The notes beneath the pieces are model-generated. The model saw only the letters and a list, made by a program, of their open reading frames with translations, ran no database searches and was not told the origin of the DNA. The translations under genes were made by a program, and so were the position numbers. From Dermanyssus gallinae (lineage: Eukaryota > Arthropoda > Arachnida > Mesostigmata > Dermanyssidae), in the NCBI GenBank assembly GCA_003439945.1, contig QVRM01002094.1:22877-86876 (forward strand): DNA of 64,000 bases. Reading direction: 5' to 3'. Positions 1-11,359 of the stretch are shown here, one piece after another; position 1 is the first letter of the stretch, and each line of letters opens with the position of its first letter.

Positions 1-2275
1 TTCTCTGCAGCAAAAATTCACCTTCCCTCCTCGCCTTCAATACTTCTTCTTAACTTTGTAGATTTGCCTATGAGCCCTAATGTTTCTATTGCAACTGGCT
101 ATACTATAAAGGTTGCCTCAGACTCGCGGTAGTTAGCAGACTGTTTCGCTGCTCCGCTAAATTGGCAACAGCGCCTGCTTATCTCGACGCTCAACTACTG
201 TAAGACGCGTCAGCGTGTTTTACACGGTCGCGACCCAGAGAACGAGGGAGACCATATTGTGGCTAATACGAGCGTAGATCATCAAAGTGTACTTGATTAT
301 CCGGAGCTTCTTGAGCAAGCGTCGCGAATTTCATTTGGGCAGTTTCCGAAGTTTCTGACGAGACGGAATGTGCTTAGCGCATGCATAAGACGACGATAAA
401 TTTAACGACTTACCCTCTATAGGAAGCCTTGGAAGCTAAAAAAAATATTATTGGAATCATAAGAATTCCTTGTTTCCTGGAGCTGTTCCTACTGCACCAC
501 TCGCCAACGGCTCGATCAGGCCATCTGACCTGACTCTGCGACAAGCGGCGATAGAAAATAGCTAGCTATGGCGGCAAATAGAAAAGCAATTTTGATGACA
601 GTGGAAACGGCGTGTCTGTAAAGAGTTGTGCACAGGCAACTAAGCACGCAGCTTTCGCTTTCCTGGTCGTTTTAGATGGTTTGGAAAAAAATTGCGCAAG
701 ATGCTAAAGTTGGGCTATAATGGGTTTAATTCAGGAAATATTGAAGATGTCCACGGGATTCTGCGAGGATGACTAGGTTATCTGCGCAGAAGGCATGCGG
801 GGCTTTTGCTTCGCGTTGAAGGTCCGATGAGGTTATATGTACATTATAAAGAGGAATGGGCTAGCAAAATCTCCTTTGGCCAATTCAACCATTTGCAATA
901 TGAAGTCCTTGACATCTCCGTTTTTAATTATGATGGAGTTGTGGTAAGGCATGTCCCGGGCAAGGTTGTACATTGTCCCTCCTATTGAGAATTTGCTACA
1001 GATCTAAAAGGTCTCTAAAAGACGGTCTCTTGGGACAGACTTAAATTACTTAGAGGTCATTGGTGCTCCATAAGCCTTCTAAAATACAACACGTGTTTTT
1101 GGCCAAAAACAGAAGTGTTTAGCAGAATTCGTTCGCCGCTGACAAACCCGCATCCGCATGAAACCCTCTTCATTTGAAGCCTCGGTTCTGCAAGAATATC
1201 CAAGACCTTGCGAATGTCACCCATTTTGCACTGTTTTGAAGAAGTTAGGGCGTGTGGTGAACCCAGAAAGGATGTATTAGGAGAAGTCGTTATTATCAAC
1301 CTGGAAACAAATTGCAAAAAGAGAAACCTCCTTATAGACTAAAGTGAAGGCCCCATTTTCTAACCTCGCATGCGCTACAAGCCCTGCTTTCGTCTGTTAT
1401 GGTGCATGTTTGACTCACTTGGAGTTCCCTGCAGATTTCCCAATTGAAAATAAGACGCGCGTGCAAAAATTAAACATGAAAAGGCGCGGCGGAAAGGCCT
1501 CCAAAGTCACCCTTGACCCCGTCCACTCGTTACATAATGAGCATCGCCAGAGAAATTCCCACATAGCGTCCAACGAGATTACACTTTTTGTTTTATTTGT
1601 AAGTTGACAAAATTCCTTCAACAGGATGGTCTAAGGCTTTGCTTTCATCTCAATGCAGCACTACGCTGGAGCCTAAATCTGTCCTCATTATGTCTGCCCT
1701 GAGGAAAGGCGTCATTATATACAACCCATTTTCTGCAATTTTGTGGAGAGACCAAAAACCCTAAAAGGGTGCACCCACTTACACTGCCGTAAATAACATC
1801 AGAAAAGACGTGCGACACACAGAACTCCTAAAGGCGCTGGGATCCCACCGAGACTTGAGCCAAAATTCCTCCCATTCGTGTGCGAAGCAAGACCTAATAT
1901 TTAGTATCGATACTCGTGCAGTCCCATGGGAAATGTCTAACCTGGAATTATTATGATTATTATTATGGAATCTTACTATCTGTATTGTTTAAGTTATTTC
2001 TTTTCTTTCGAATCTTACAAAGGAACGATTGCCTTAATTAACTATGTCAATCCGAAACACGGATGTCTCTGGTAAGACGCGTGTTGCTGAATATCATTTA
2101 AATTTCGTTTCGTCTGCCTGTGGAAAAAAAGTAGAGGTACAGCGGAGATGCCGGGAGAAAAAACCAGGTCTAACCTTCTCCCAGCTTTCTCTGCTACTAA
2201 CAACTCTATCTACTTTTTTTTCAAGTACGATAAGTTTATTTAATGTTTCATATGTTAATAGTCAAATAATAGTTG
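1..2275. other. Gene-free stretch, nothing recognised
   Basis: No reading frame here has a recognisable motif, codon bias like the window's real exons, or flanking splice signals. Composition is mixed and not repetitive. It may hold unrecognisable transposon debris, since it directly borders two LINE relics, but nothing can be supported. Confidence 0.5.
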
Positions 2276-2530
2276 GTACTGCTACGGCATTTCTGGCAGT
2301 CCTTCCCCCGGCGATGGAAGCGACCCCACTACCGCCACTGCGTTACCACGTTGAACTTCTATGGAGATACGCTGCACCAGGTACTCCCCGGCTCGCGCAT
2401 CTTTTGTCACAGCAGTTACCCTCTTTCCAAGCTCCTTGAGGAACTTGATGGTCGCCTCACCCATAGGCCCTAGCGTTTCCACGGCGATCGGCTGAATTAT
2501 GTACTGCGGCGAGAGCTCCTCTATCTACGC
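2276..2530 (-). mobile_element. 3' end of a decayed non-LTR retrotransposon (C-terminal fragment)
   Basis: The minus strand encodes about 70 residues ending in a stop near 2282. They read like the extreme C-terminus of a LINE polyprotein: a 'PIAVETLGPMGEA' block, then 'FLKELGKRVTAVT', then 'YLVQRISIEVQRGNAVAV'. This last pattern (LxQRxSxxxQRGNA) is common at the C-terminus of several animal LINE families. An in-frame stop lies just upstream (about 2530), so only a fragment remains. It is in opposite orientation to, and abuts, the LINE relic that starts near 2515. Family assignment is from pattern recognition only. Confidence 0.6.
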
Positions 2531-2720
2531 TAACGACCATCTTACGCCCGAAAATGCTAACGTCTATTACCAGCTACGTAAGCTCAAGGGCCAGAGGAAA
2601 ATCTTTGATGCTCGGACTTCTGACTGTCGGTTGCAGATCAAGACAACGAGTAACTCGCCTTGGAAGGAATTCACCGCAGACATGGATCTCGCTGCGCTCG
2701 GCAGTTCAGCAAACAGATAG
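2520..2720 (+). pseudogene. LINE ORF1 C-terminal fragment
   Basis: The frame ending at the TAG at 2718-2720 contains 'NDHLTPENANVYYQLRKLKG' followed by a basic stretch. This matches the 'HLTxENxxLxxxARK' pattern of the baculovirus FP-like C-terminal domain found in ORF1 proteins of Jockey/CR1-type LINEs. It ends a few bases before the endonuclease frame begins, as expected for ORF1-ORF2 spacing. The upstream part of ORF1 is missing. Confidence 0.6.
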
Positions 2721-2732
2721 CCCTAATGTATC

Positions 2733-3578
2733 ATGTGTAGTCAGACTGTAGATATATCGACGTTCCAGTGCGTCCCGGATACACTACTCTGTATACATTG
2801 TAACGTTAATGGCTTGAAAAAGCATATTCATGATGTAGAAACCATAGAATGTCCGTTACTTAGGTTAACTGAATACAACTCCTACTTTAGTTGCAGAGAA
2901 GGTCGGGGAGGATGAGTGGCACTATATGTGAGAAGTGATTATGTTGCACGAGAACGTAATGATCTCAAATTTAAAATCTCAGACGATCTGCTCTGTGAGA
3001 GTCTATTTCTGGAAATAGAGGGTGGTGCTGAAGGGGACACCACTATTGTAGGTGTCTTCTATAAGCAGCCGAAGGGAAACCTAGCGCACTTTGTTACCTC
3101 GTTGGAGACTCTCTTGTCAAGGATCGGTAATAGGAAATCCATTATACTCGGTGACGCAAATCTCAATACAGTGGCGCAGTCTGTCGAGGCACAGGAATTA
3201 ATTGAAACTTTAGAACAATTCAGCTATAAAGAAGTTGTCAATGTGCCAACCAGGGTGGCAACCACAATACGTAGAGAAACCGCATATAACACTTCCACTT
3301 GCATCGATCACATCTATACTAACGTGCAGACGTTGTCGTTACTCGCATCTGGAGCTCTCACAACTACCTTCTCGGACCACCACGCAACATTTATTTCTGT
3401 AGTCTCTAAAAGAATAGGCCGATTTGCCTCTATGACCTATAAATACAATTACGACCAAATATTGGCATTACTTGCAATAACTAACTGGAACGACTTATAC
3501 GATATATTGGATGTAGACGAGGCGTTTGCATGCTTTAACGAGAGAGTGATGGCGGCAGTGACTAGGGGCAAAAAATAA
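2733..3578 (+). pseudogene. LINE endonuclease domain, one in-frame stop
   Basis: This is the N-terminal endonuclease of LINE ORF2, which nicks the chromosomal target. Readable signatures are 'LLCIHCNVNGL' (usual N-terminal NxNGL block), 'GG-stop-VALYVRSDY' (normally GGVALYV), 'GVFYKQPKGN', 'IILGDANLN' (catalytic GDxN), 'CIDHIYTN' (ID catalytic block) and 'FSDHHATF' (terminal SDH). All main catalytic blocks are recognisable, so decay is mild apart from the TGA at 2913-2915. It is followed by a second stop at 3578 and the RT section in other frames. Confidence 0.8.
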
Positions 3579-4068
3579 ATTAGGCGAAAGTTAAACAAAG
3601 GTCAGCCACGTAAGTCATGGGTCACTGCCGAGCTGCTTGAAATGATAAAGGAGAAGGAGGCAGCCTATACGGCGTATCGCAGTGACCCCAAGGCCCGCAG
3701 GCGTCAAGCGTATGTTAGACTGAGAAACAAAGTTGTCTCGTTTTCAAAAAGTGCAGGCAGGAGGCTAATGGGAAGATTGTTTGCGATAGAATACAGGAGA
3801 GGCGGAGCCCATGGAAAGCCATCCAGCCAGTCATAGGAGGCGCCCAGGAAAAAAAGTGTGCCAAACTGAAGATTGATGATGAGATAGTCACAGACTGTGT
3901 ACGACTTTTTAACATCCTTAATGACTATTATGCAACTTGCGTAACGGCCGACGCCGAATGTTCGGCCGCTTACGAGGTACCACTGTCGATACCTGAACTC
4001 CACGAGCCATTTTCGCCTAGACCGGTCCCTGTGGATCAAGTATATTACCTGCTGAAAAGGGTCAAAAT

Positions 4069-4769
4069 TTGCTTGGTGGGAGAAGGTCACATACCCTCTC
4101 AAGTCTTGAGACACTGTCTGACGTTATTGCTGACGCAGTGGCATTCATAGTTAATCTGTCGACACGCCAGGGGATCTACCCTACGGCCCTCAAATTGTAT
4201 CGCGTTGTACCACTGTTTAAAGGCGGTGACAGACTAAGCAAGGAAAATTACAGGCCGGTCAGTATCCCCCCTCCAATGTCCAAGATTTTTGAAAAAGCTA
4301 TATATGAACAGTTGAACGAACACTTTGAGATGTTTAATGGCCTAAGTCAGCGTCAGTTCGGTTTTCGATCCAAAATGTCGACGACTGTACCCATCATGGA
4401 TTTTGTTGAAGAGGTTCGCAGAAACCTAATGTTAAAAAAGACAGTCGCCGGCGTATTTATAGATCTTAGAAAAGCATTTGATACAGTTGATGTAAATATT
4501 CTGATTAAGAAGTTAACTCGATATGGAGCGGATGATATTTTTTGTCTTGGCTGCGATCGTTTATGTCGAATAGGAGTCAAGTTGTTCAGGTGGGCAATGC
4601 ACTCTCGGATGTAAGGAATATATCTGTTGGAGTGGCTCAGGGCAGTATAGGTGGTCCACTTCTCTTTAACATCTTTACTAACGACATATTTAGCGTAACA
4701 AAACATGCAAAGTTTGTTTTGACCTTCAGAGGTTATCATCATGGTTCAGGAGTAACGGTCTCTATATGA
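4069..4769 (+). pseudogene. LINE reverse transcriptase core, frameshifted and lacking YADD
   Basis: RT fingers/palm blocks are split over two frames. The first frame (to about 4530) carries 'VVPLFKGGDRLSKENYRPVS', 'LSQRQFGFR' and 'GVFIDLRKAFDTVD' (first catalytic Asp). The second (from about 4542) carries 'SVGVAQGSIGGPLLFNIFTN'. The block that should carry the YADD motif is absent: the sequence jumps at about 4725 from 'KHAKFVLTF' to unrelated residues and then to the region after the palm. The element therefore lost polymerase activity by deletion as well as frameshift. Confidence 0.8.
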
Positions 4770-4770
4770 A

Positions 4771-5481
4771 TTGAAGGAAAACAGGTGTAATGCAATTTTT
4801 TTCTCCACGGGGTTCCGTTACGATCAATTCCCTCCGATTCCAGTGCGACGGCATAGCCGTCTAAGTCTAAAGGAAACAAAGTTTCTAGGCGTTACGTTGG
4901 ACGCGAAGCTGACCTTTGAAGCGCATGTTATACATATACGTAAGAAAATATCTGGCAGCAATGCAGCTCTATACAGAGCTCGACGAATTCTTCCCCAAAA
5001 CCGTCTGATGGCGATGTATGTTGCCTACGTCCATAGTCACCTGACTTACGCTGTAGAAGTTTATGGCTTAACACAAATGCGTCTTATCAGGTCGCTTTAC
5101 CGACTCCAAAAACGAGCACTGAGAACAACTCTGGACCTCTGCATTTTGCCGTTCCCAAAACTTATAGAATACTGTCTCGTAGTTGAAATTAAGCGTATAC
5201 TCATTGGAGTGCATCAAAACTTATATGGTCTGGCAACATCAGCGACACCCATATCTACAAGGGGTAACGCATCAAACCTGCTTACTCACACGCCAACTCC
5301 AACCAGTCAAAGCTATCAATCAGAAACATTGGGGCCTCCTACTGGAACAAAGTACCGGCCTCCGTTAGGCAGACAAAGTCCCTGCTCAAATTCAAATGCG
5401 ATCTCAAAGAGCATTATCTTGAAACTTTGGTATCTGGTTAAAAGTGAAATAAAAATACAACTATGTTGCAATATATTGTAA
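4771..5481 (+). pseudogene. LINE reverse transcriptase thumb/C-terminal region
   Basis: The open frame contains 'ETKFLGVTLDAKLTFEAHV' (the F/YLGVxLDxxLxFxxHV block that follows the RT palm) and further on 'LYRLQKRALRTTLDL', the typical C-terminal 'LQKRALR' helix of Jockey/CR1 elements. It runs on from the RT core above after the YADD deletion. It ends with a stop at 5479-5481 in an AT-rich stretch that may be the original 3' end. Confidence 0.75.
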
Positions 5482-6932
5482 ATAGGTGAAAATGGCATAT
5501 ACGAGTATAAATTATACATTGTTATTTCACAAAAGGGGCTCCGAACAAGCTATGTGCTTAATGGAGCTTGAAATTAATGTGTGCAATTATCTACAAGAAA
5601 TGTCAATAAACAAACAGTTGAAAATCAAACTGAAAAGACGGTGCCGGCCGCATCCTCATACATGCATCACAGCTCAGTTGGGATGAGCGGCTGACGCCGA
5701 AGCAGAGTTCTCTCGACGTGAACACACTGAATTCGACGGCACCACCATGTGACTGCCGCTGTGAAAACAGTGGACCCTATAGGCAAGAGAATAGAGAATA
5801 CATTTCATCAATGACCTAGCAAAGCGCCGTGTTTAAGATATTAGATAAATAGGGGGGGGGGCATTTTCTGAGGCATATATAAGGTAACTAACTATGTGTA
5901 GGGTTAATGCTGCAGTCATGTTGCAAAGATTAGGCGTTTGCCGTGTTGACACGTGTATACCCCACTTTTATCATTTTATGGCTTGAGTATTGGTGAGACC
6001 ACTCAACATCAATTTGACGTAATAAAAATACGCTCTGCTCTCATGAACGCCGCAGCAGCAGCAGCAGGAAATTGCTAGGTCGCCCGCAAGCCGAGCCCAG
6101 TCGAGCCAGCTGTAGGCAGAATCATGGGCGGCCAACGCGATTTTCGTCTGCTCCATTGTTGTTGTGGAGGATCTCTGTTTGGCGGTCGTCCGCTGCCGCC
6201 GGTGTCGTCTGCCGCGGTTGTTGCATCGTAACAATAATAGTAATGTAGTATGTATGTAGTATTATTATTTATTGACATTGATCATTACATCTTGTTATTG
6301 TTATGGGGTTATCCATCGTCGACCGCAGCGCCGCCGCGATCACCCGAAAGAGGGAGGGAGAGTAGGGGAAGAAGGAACTAACCGGGGAAGGCCGGGGCAG
6401 GCAGGCGGGAGGGGGGGGAGAGGAAAATAGACCATCTACCGGACCAGCCCGATTCTGTACTAGGTAGATGTGGACGACATCGACCCGCTGAAATAAAAGA
6501 ATGCTCGGGAGAGCTGTCCTTGCCCGTACGTAAGTTTTCTTTCCTTAGGCCGCTGCTCGAGCACTGCTGTATTGCAGCTGTGACTACTGATCTGGCAGCT
6601 GCCATTGACTGACTAATTGGTGCTTGTTCGCCGGCCACCCCCCCCCCCCGACGCGAGCCAGCGGGTGGTGATAGTAACTCGACTCAATGCCGTCACCACA
6701 ACAACAACAAGAATTAACACAACTTGAGGGATGAGGACGGAGACGAACGATGTGTTTGTGCATTAAAGCCACACAAATATCTCCCTCTAACCTCTGAACT
6801 GTCGCCTTGTATATATATATATATATATTCGCTTCTGTACAGATGTTAAAACATATGATCGTGTATGAACTAGTCGTGTTCCAAAGATAGAGATGTGCTT
6901 GTCGTCATTTCTGTTGTCGTACTTTAATAACT
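5482..6932. other. Gene-free stretch with a short (TA)n
   Basis: No gene recognised. Contents are CAG/CAA-type low-complexity patches near 6050-6240, a run of C at about 6640-6650, and a (TA)n of about 18 bases at 6811-6829. This lies upstream of XPNPEP3 and could hold its first exon or promoter, but no sequence signature supports a specific site. Confidence 0.4.
6920..6932. repeat. Target-site duplication, left copy (SINE family 2)
   Basis: TACTTTAATAACT, identical to 7124-7136 on the other side of the SINE. Confidence 0.85.
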
Positions 6933-7123
6933 GTCGAGCCCGGTGGCGTGGTGGCTTAAGTCTGCGCCTCGCAACCGGAGGAGACACATAGGTGCGCGGG
7001 TTCGAGCCCCACCGTTGCCCACATTTGTATTTATGGGGGTCCGTCTATGAAGCAATGTGAAAAACAGTTCCGTGGACGTTAAATCTTGGCTGAGGGTCAG
7101 CCCGAAAACGTTACTTACTTACT
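6933..7123 (+). mobile_element. tRNA-derived SINE, family 2, complete with target-site duplication
   Basis: About 190 bp. It has an A-box-like 'GGCGTGGTGGCTTAAG' near 6944-6960 and a B box 'GGGTTCGAGCCCC' near 6998-7010, then a tRNA-unrelated body, and it ends in a (TTAC)n tail. The insertion is flanked by an exact 13-base direct repeat TACTTTAATAACT (6920-6932 and 7124-7136), which is direct evidence of target-primed insertion. Related copies in this window lie at 19126-19204 and about 24895-25070, both minus. It is not a functional tRNA gene, because the anticodon arm does not fold convincingly. Confidence 0.85.
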
Positions 7124-7136
7124 TACTTTAATAACT
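7124..7136. repeat. Target-site duplication, right copy (SINE family 2)
   Basis: TACTTTAATAACT, identical to 6920-6932. It follows the (TTAC)n tail directly. Confidence 0.85.
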
Positions 7137-7890
7137 ATTAATACTTTAAGGATGTGAGTTGTAGTGACTTCGTCGCCAAGACGAAGAGCGATTGCGAGCT
7201 CCAACAGACAGACGGTGTGACCCGACGTGTGTGTGCGCGGATAGCACATTATTTGTTGTTGCTGGTATAGGTAACTGTTGTCGCTGCTGAGTTTACTGAA
7301 GTAAATGCTTCCGATATGAAACTGGGAATAGGACTAATGGCAAAGCGGAGCAAAACACGACAAACAGTACAACACTAAATACCGGAACACCGGCAACCCG
7401 CTAACTCTTCACGTCAATTGCTCCATAACTATATTGTGTGGTGCATATGCCTGATACTATTGGGTAGAGGTAGAAACTAAGTATATGCAAGCATATATAG
7501 AATATTTTTAAATATCTTATTCATTCAACATTGTGCAATAGGTTGCTCCATTTGTTAATAGTTTGTTAGCTATGAAGGAGACAGCTGCATTAACCAAAGA
7601 GGATTTGATATATACGCTAATTTTAGCTTTCTTTTTGCAGTTCGAATGTCTAAAAAATATTATACATTCTAACGCGAGCAATTTACTCGTGAAAACATGC
7701 AGTATATTTATGTCTAAGGCACGGGACCAAATATATTAAATAAAAATAATTACATATGAAAACAGTATTAAACAAAATTACATATTGACGTATCGTGTTG
7801 CTGTCGGATATCCTATTAGATCGAATTATCGATTACCTTAAAATATGAAGCCGCCCTAAATGTGCATGTCCTTGTGTCTAGGGTAAAATG

Positions 7891-7986
<96 letters not shown>

Positions 7987-8571
7987 TATTTTCAAGGAGG
8001 CTTTATTATAATGCAATATTCAGTATAAACAGGAAAGCAGGGAAAACGCAGGGAAATTAGGTGCTGCGGTACAAGTACATGCCGAGTAAATAATAATTGT
8101 GAAAATTTAGCTTTTAGATACACTTGGAAAATTTAGCTTTTGGATACACTTGTATGCGTCTTGTTTCATATAAAACCTCTTGCTCAATTGCTGGACAGTC
8201 GAGTTCGCTCTAGAAAATATTTAAGTGAAACTTCACATAATTGCGAAAATTTCTTATTTGTAAAATATGATTTATGCAAATATTAATTGCATGCTACACA
8301 GTGTCACAGTTGTGAGGTAAACGTATTATTGCAATGCCTTTAAATAATTACTTTACTTCATGGCGCCTAAAATGTATACAAATTTTTATATGTAAAACAC
8401 TAGTATTAATTGCTGACAAAGCCCCACGTATCATTAATGAAATACCTTAATGATATATATATATATTCTATGGGGAGAGAGAGAGATCGTAAGAGACGCG
8501 CGAGTTATTCCAGAAAATCTCGCGCTCAGGTTGGATATTGAAGATATGATGAATACATATAAATAAGCAAA

Positions 8572-8612
<41 letters not shown>

Positions 8613-8634
8613 TGAAGGTGTGCTTCCTTTACAG
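7137..8634. other. Gene-free stretch upstream of XPNPEP3
   Basis: AT-rich, no coding signal. It contains the 93-bp (TA)n at 7893-7985, a short (TA)n at about 8454-8466 followed by (GA)n, and a (TA)n at 8577-8608. The last 20 bases (8615-8634) look like a polypyrimidine tract plus AG, so this stretch probably ends as an intron of XPNPEP3. Confidence 0.5.
7893..7985. repeat. (TA)n tract, about 93 bp
   Basis: Uninterrupted alternating TA, the longest perfect TA run in the window. Confidence 0.98.
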
Positions 8635-9349
8635 ATGGAGGTAGACTCGCTAAGAGGAGGAGATATGTGTTGTGCCAACAGTTCGAGAGTGACGTGTCGG
8701 CGGTCGCGATTCACTGCCGCCACCATCACCTGCCACGACCAGGCCGCCGCTGCCAACAGTACCAACAAAAAACGGTTGGTTTCGTGGCACCAACGAGACC
8801 AGACACCAACGCGATTTCGTTATCGTCATCCTCATCGTATGGTCTTCACGACTTCACGACCTTCACCTGCTCCCGTTCGTCGACCTCATCAACACTCCGC
8901 AAGTCGCAACCGTCGTCGTCCTCGTCGTCGTCGATATTGCTGAACACCACAAAGTCCAATGATTGCCTTTTACGACAGAAGCCGCTGCTGCAGCAGCAGC
9001 AGATCGGCAATGCACGAGCCCTGTTGCAAGATAGGTCGGAGTTCGGGGCGCATCGACTGCTTCACACGACAGCTGCCGTTGTTTCCACCAGCAACGTTAG
9101 CTGCACGACCAAAAACTGCACGACGGCGAGAAGAAATAATAGTAGTTGTAGCAGTAGTAGCAGTAGTATTAGTAGCAGCCAGACGAGTACCACAAGTAGT
9201 GAGAGCTGCGACCAGCCTCTCGTGTTGCCTCGCAAGAATCGCTGCGATATTGTGCCGCTCGGTCAGCCAACGTCCGAGACTCACCCGCACCTCGTCCGAC
9301 CTGGCCACTGCGTTTCGGGCTTCACCGCCGATGAGCTCGCGTCGAGAAG
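8635..9349 (+). CDS. XPNPEP3: XPNPEP3 exon with N-terminal extension (5' boundary uncertain)
   Basis: The left edge is placed after a polypyrimidine tract ending 'CTTTACAG' at 8634. The right edge is the donor AG|GTCAGC, leaving two bases of a codon. Only the last 30 or so codons ('VPLGQPTSETHPHLVRPG' to 'DELASRR') align with known XPNPEP3. The rest is low-complexity: long Ser runs from AGT/AGC/TCG codons, a Gln run near 8987-9002, and many Cys and Arg. No Met occurs in this frame, and an alternative shorter exon beginning after 'CCACCAG' near 9090 is possible. The N-terminal basic, Ser-rich nature fits a mitochondrial presequence plus linker, but that is inference. Confidence 0.75.
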
Positions 9350-9562
9350 GTCAGCCGTCAGTCGACCACTAACTGTGACCTCTAATTAACTAATGAACTA
9401 CTTGAACTGAATGAGTTGCGTATTAATTAGTGAGTTAACTTTTAATACTCGGGCTGGGCTTTAAATATATTGACAACAACGAGTTACGCGCGTTTGGCTC
9501 GTCAACTCGGCTACTGATTCATAGTAATCGTAATATTAATGATAGTTATTAATAAAATGAAT

Positions 9563-9610
<48 letters not shown>

Positions 9611-10185
9611 AAGAGAGACAGAGGCAATAATTGTGTATCTGCGCTTTTGGTTTGGAACTGTGCCGATTCGACGATCTGTCCATCGGCGTTCTATTCGTCC
9701 GTCTAGACAGAAGCTGTTCGACGTGCTGTGCGAGATCGTGCCGTCGGCGCAGCGGCACCTCGTCGTCATTCCGTCCGCGTCGAAGGTTCACATGACGGAG
9801 AAGATTCCGTACGCGTTTCGGCAGAATAGCAACTTCTACTATCTGTGCGGCTTCATGGAGCCGGACAGCGTGCTGGTCATCAGCGGAGAACGTGGAACGC
9901 GGCCGCGAAGCACGTTGTTTGTGCCCAAGCACGATCCGCTCAACGAGCTCTGGGATGGACCTCGAACGGGACCGGCCGGAGCAAAGCGTCTTCTCGAGGC
10001 AAGCAGCAGTGGTAGTCTTCTGAAGTGTGAACCCTCCCGTTCTCCTTCTCGTCCCCGTGTCTCTCTATTGAATCCAATATCAACACTCTGACAAACACTA
10101 TCCACCGTCGGAGTAGTGTGTAATAGACATGTGAAATAGATGTGTTCTGCTACAGATGCTTGTGAATCTAACATACAAGTATGTT

Positions 10186-10240
<55 letters not shown>

Positions 10241-10341
10241 ATTCTTTTTTTTATTATGACATACATATTAATTTATCAAATATTTTGTACAAAATATGTC
10301 TCGACGCTCGCAATAGGCTTTCAGGCCTGTGACACGGACGT

Positions 10342-10375
<34 letters not shown>

Positions 10376-11022
10376 ATCTATGTTAAGTTTTATCTGGTCG
10401 GCGTGGGTTTTAAACCCTACATTAATCGCCTCAAACGCCATGTTGCAATAACTTTGTTGATACATGATGCTCGTAGAGCCTCTGCTGTCAGCCAAATGTT
10501 TCGCGTGTTAACCAACCGCGAACCTGGCGTTCATATGATGCAACTCCGTGAAGAAACCATGTTTAAACTTAGGCCACAAACCATCACCGTGAACGGTCAT
10601 ATGGTGTTATTAAATCTGATAGCGTGTCTATAATCGACTCAAACGTATGTTATCTATCTGTATGTCGTGGCGTAACCGACAGCCGCTAGGGTATGGCTAA
10701 AAACTGAGTTGTCTTACCAGGTTAGACTTAGTGCTCGGTCAGAACTAATCAAAACGTAATTTGGACTTGCGTGTATTGGGCCAATCTTTATTGGCGACTG
10801 TGTTTGGGTTTGGATCGATTACATGCACGCAGGTGGACGAAGCTTTCTCAACGAGCGAGGTTGAGCACTTCATATTGCAACACGGCAAAGCAATGCAATG
10901 GTCGCAGCGTACCAACTATAAAGCGTTCGACCATCTGCTTAAGGGAAGTGAGCCGATCGGTCCCGCCATTGATAGGCTTCGTCTCATCAAGAGTCGAGCC
11001 GAGGTAATTCTGCTTAATCTTA

Positions 11023-11093
<71 letters not shown>

Positions 11094-11306
11094 GTCAAAT
11101 GCTGGAATTGGCAAAGAACATAACCTTGTGTTAGCTCGGTATTGGAATTGGGATCCGTTTTTCTGTCACTGCCAGTTGTAGTCTTCGGCATTTATCCTAT
11201 CTAACTTGCATTAAACCATAAAAACCAATTCTGGAGTGGCTGCTCTTGGATTTGAGTCTACGATCTGTCGAGTGAAAGGCAACCACCTCATTTCACTCCC
11301 CCACTT

Positions 11307-11359
<53 letters not shown>

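Larger units (their letters stand above)
2515..5480 (+). mobile_element. Decayed LINE, Jockey/CR1-like (ORF1 end, endonuclease, reverse transcriptase)
   Basis: A plus-strand non-LTR retrotransposon relic. In order it keeps the C-terminus of ORF1 (2520-2720), an apurinic-type endonuclease domain (2733-3578), a linker, reverse transcriptase blocks (4069-4769) and the thumb/C-terminal part (4771-5480). It is broken by an in-frame TGA in the endonuclease (2913-2915), a frameshift inside the RT palm near 4530, and a deletion that removes the YADD catalytic motif (junction near 4725). The domain order identifies a two-ORF LINE. Jockey/CR1 affiliation is inferred from ORF1 type and absence of an RNase H domain. 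No target-site duplication was found, and the copy is certainly inactive. Confidence 0.8.

Noticed and set aside
8608..8943. 111-codon Arg-rich frame starting with ATG after the acceptor at 8634
   Set aside because: Out of frame with the proven XPNPEP3 exons and stops at 8941. Considered as a presequence but would need a frameshift.
10380..10633. Open stretch inside the GC-AG intron of XPNPEP3
   Set aside because: No match to the family, and the flanking exons join cleanly without it.
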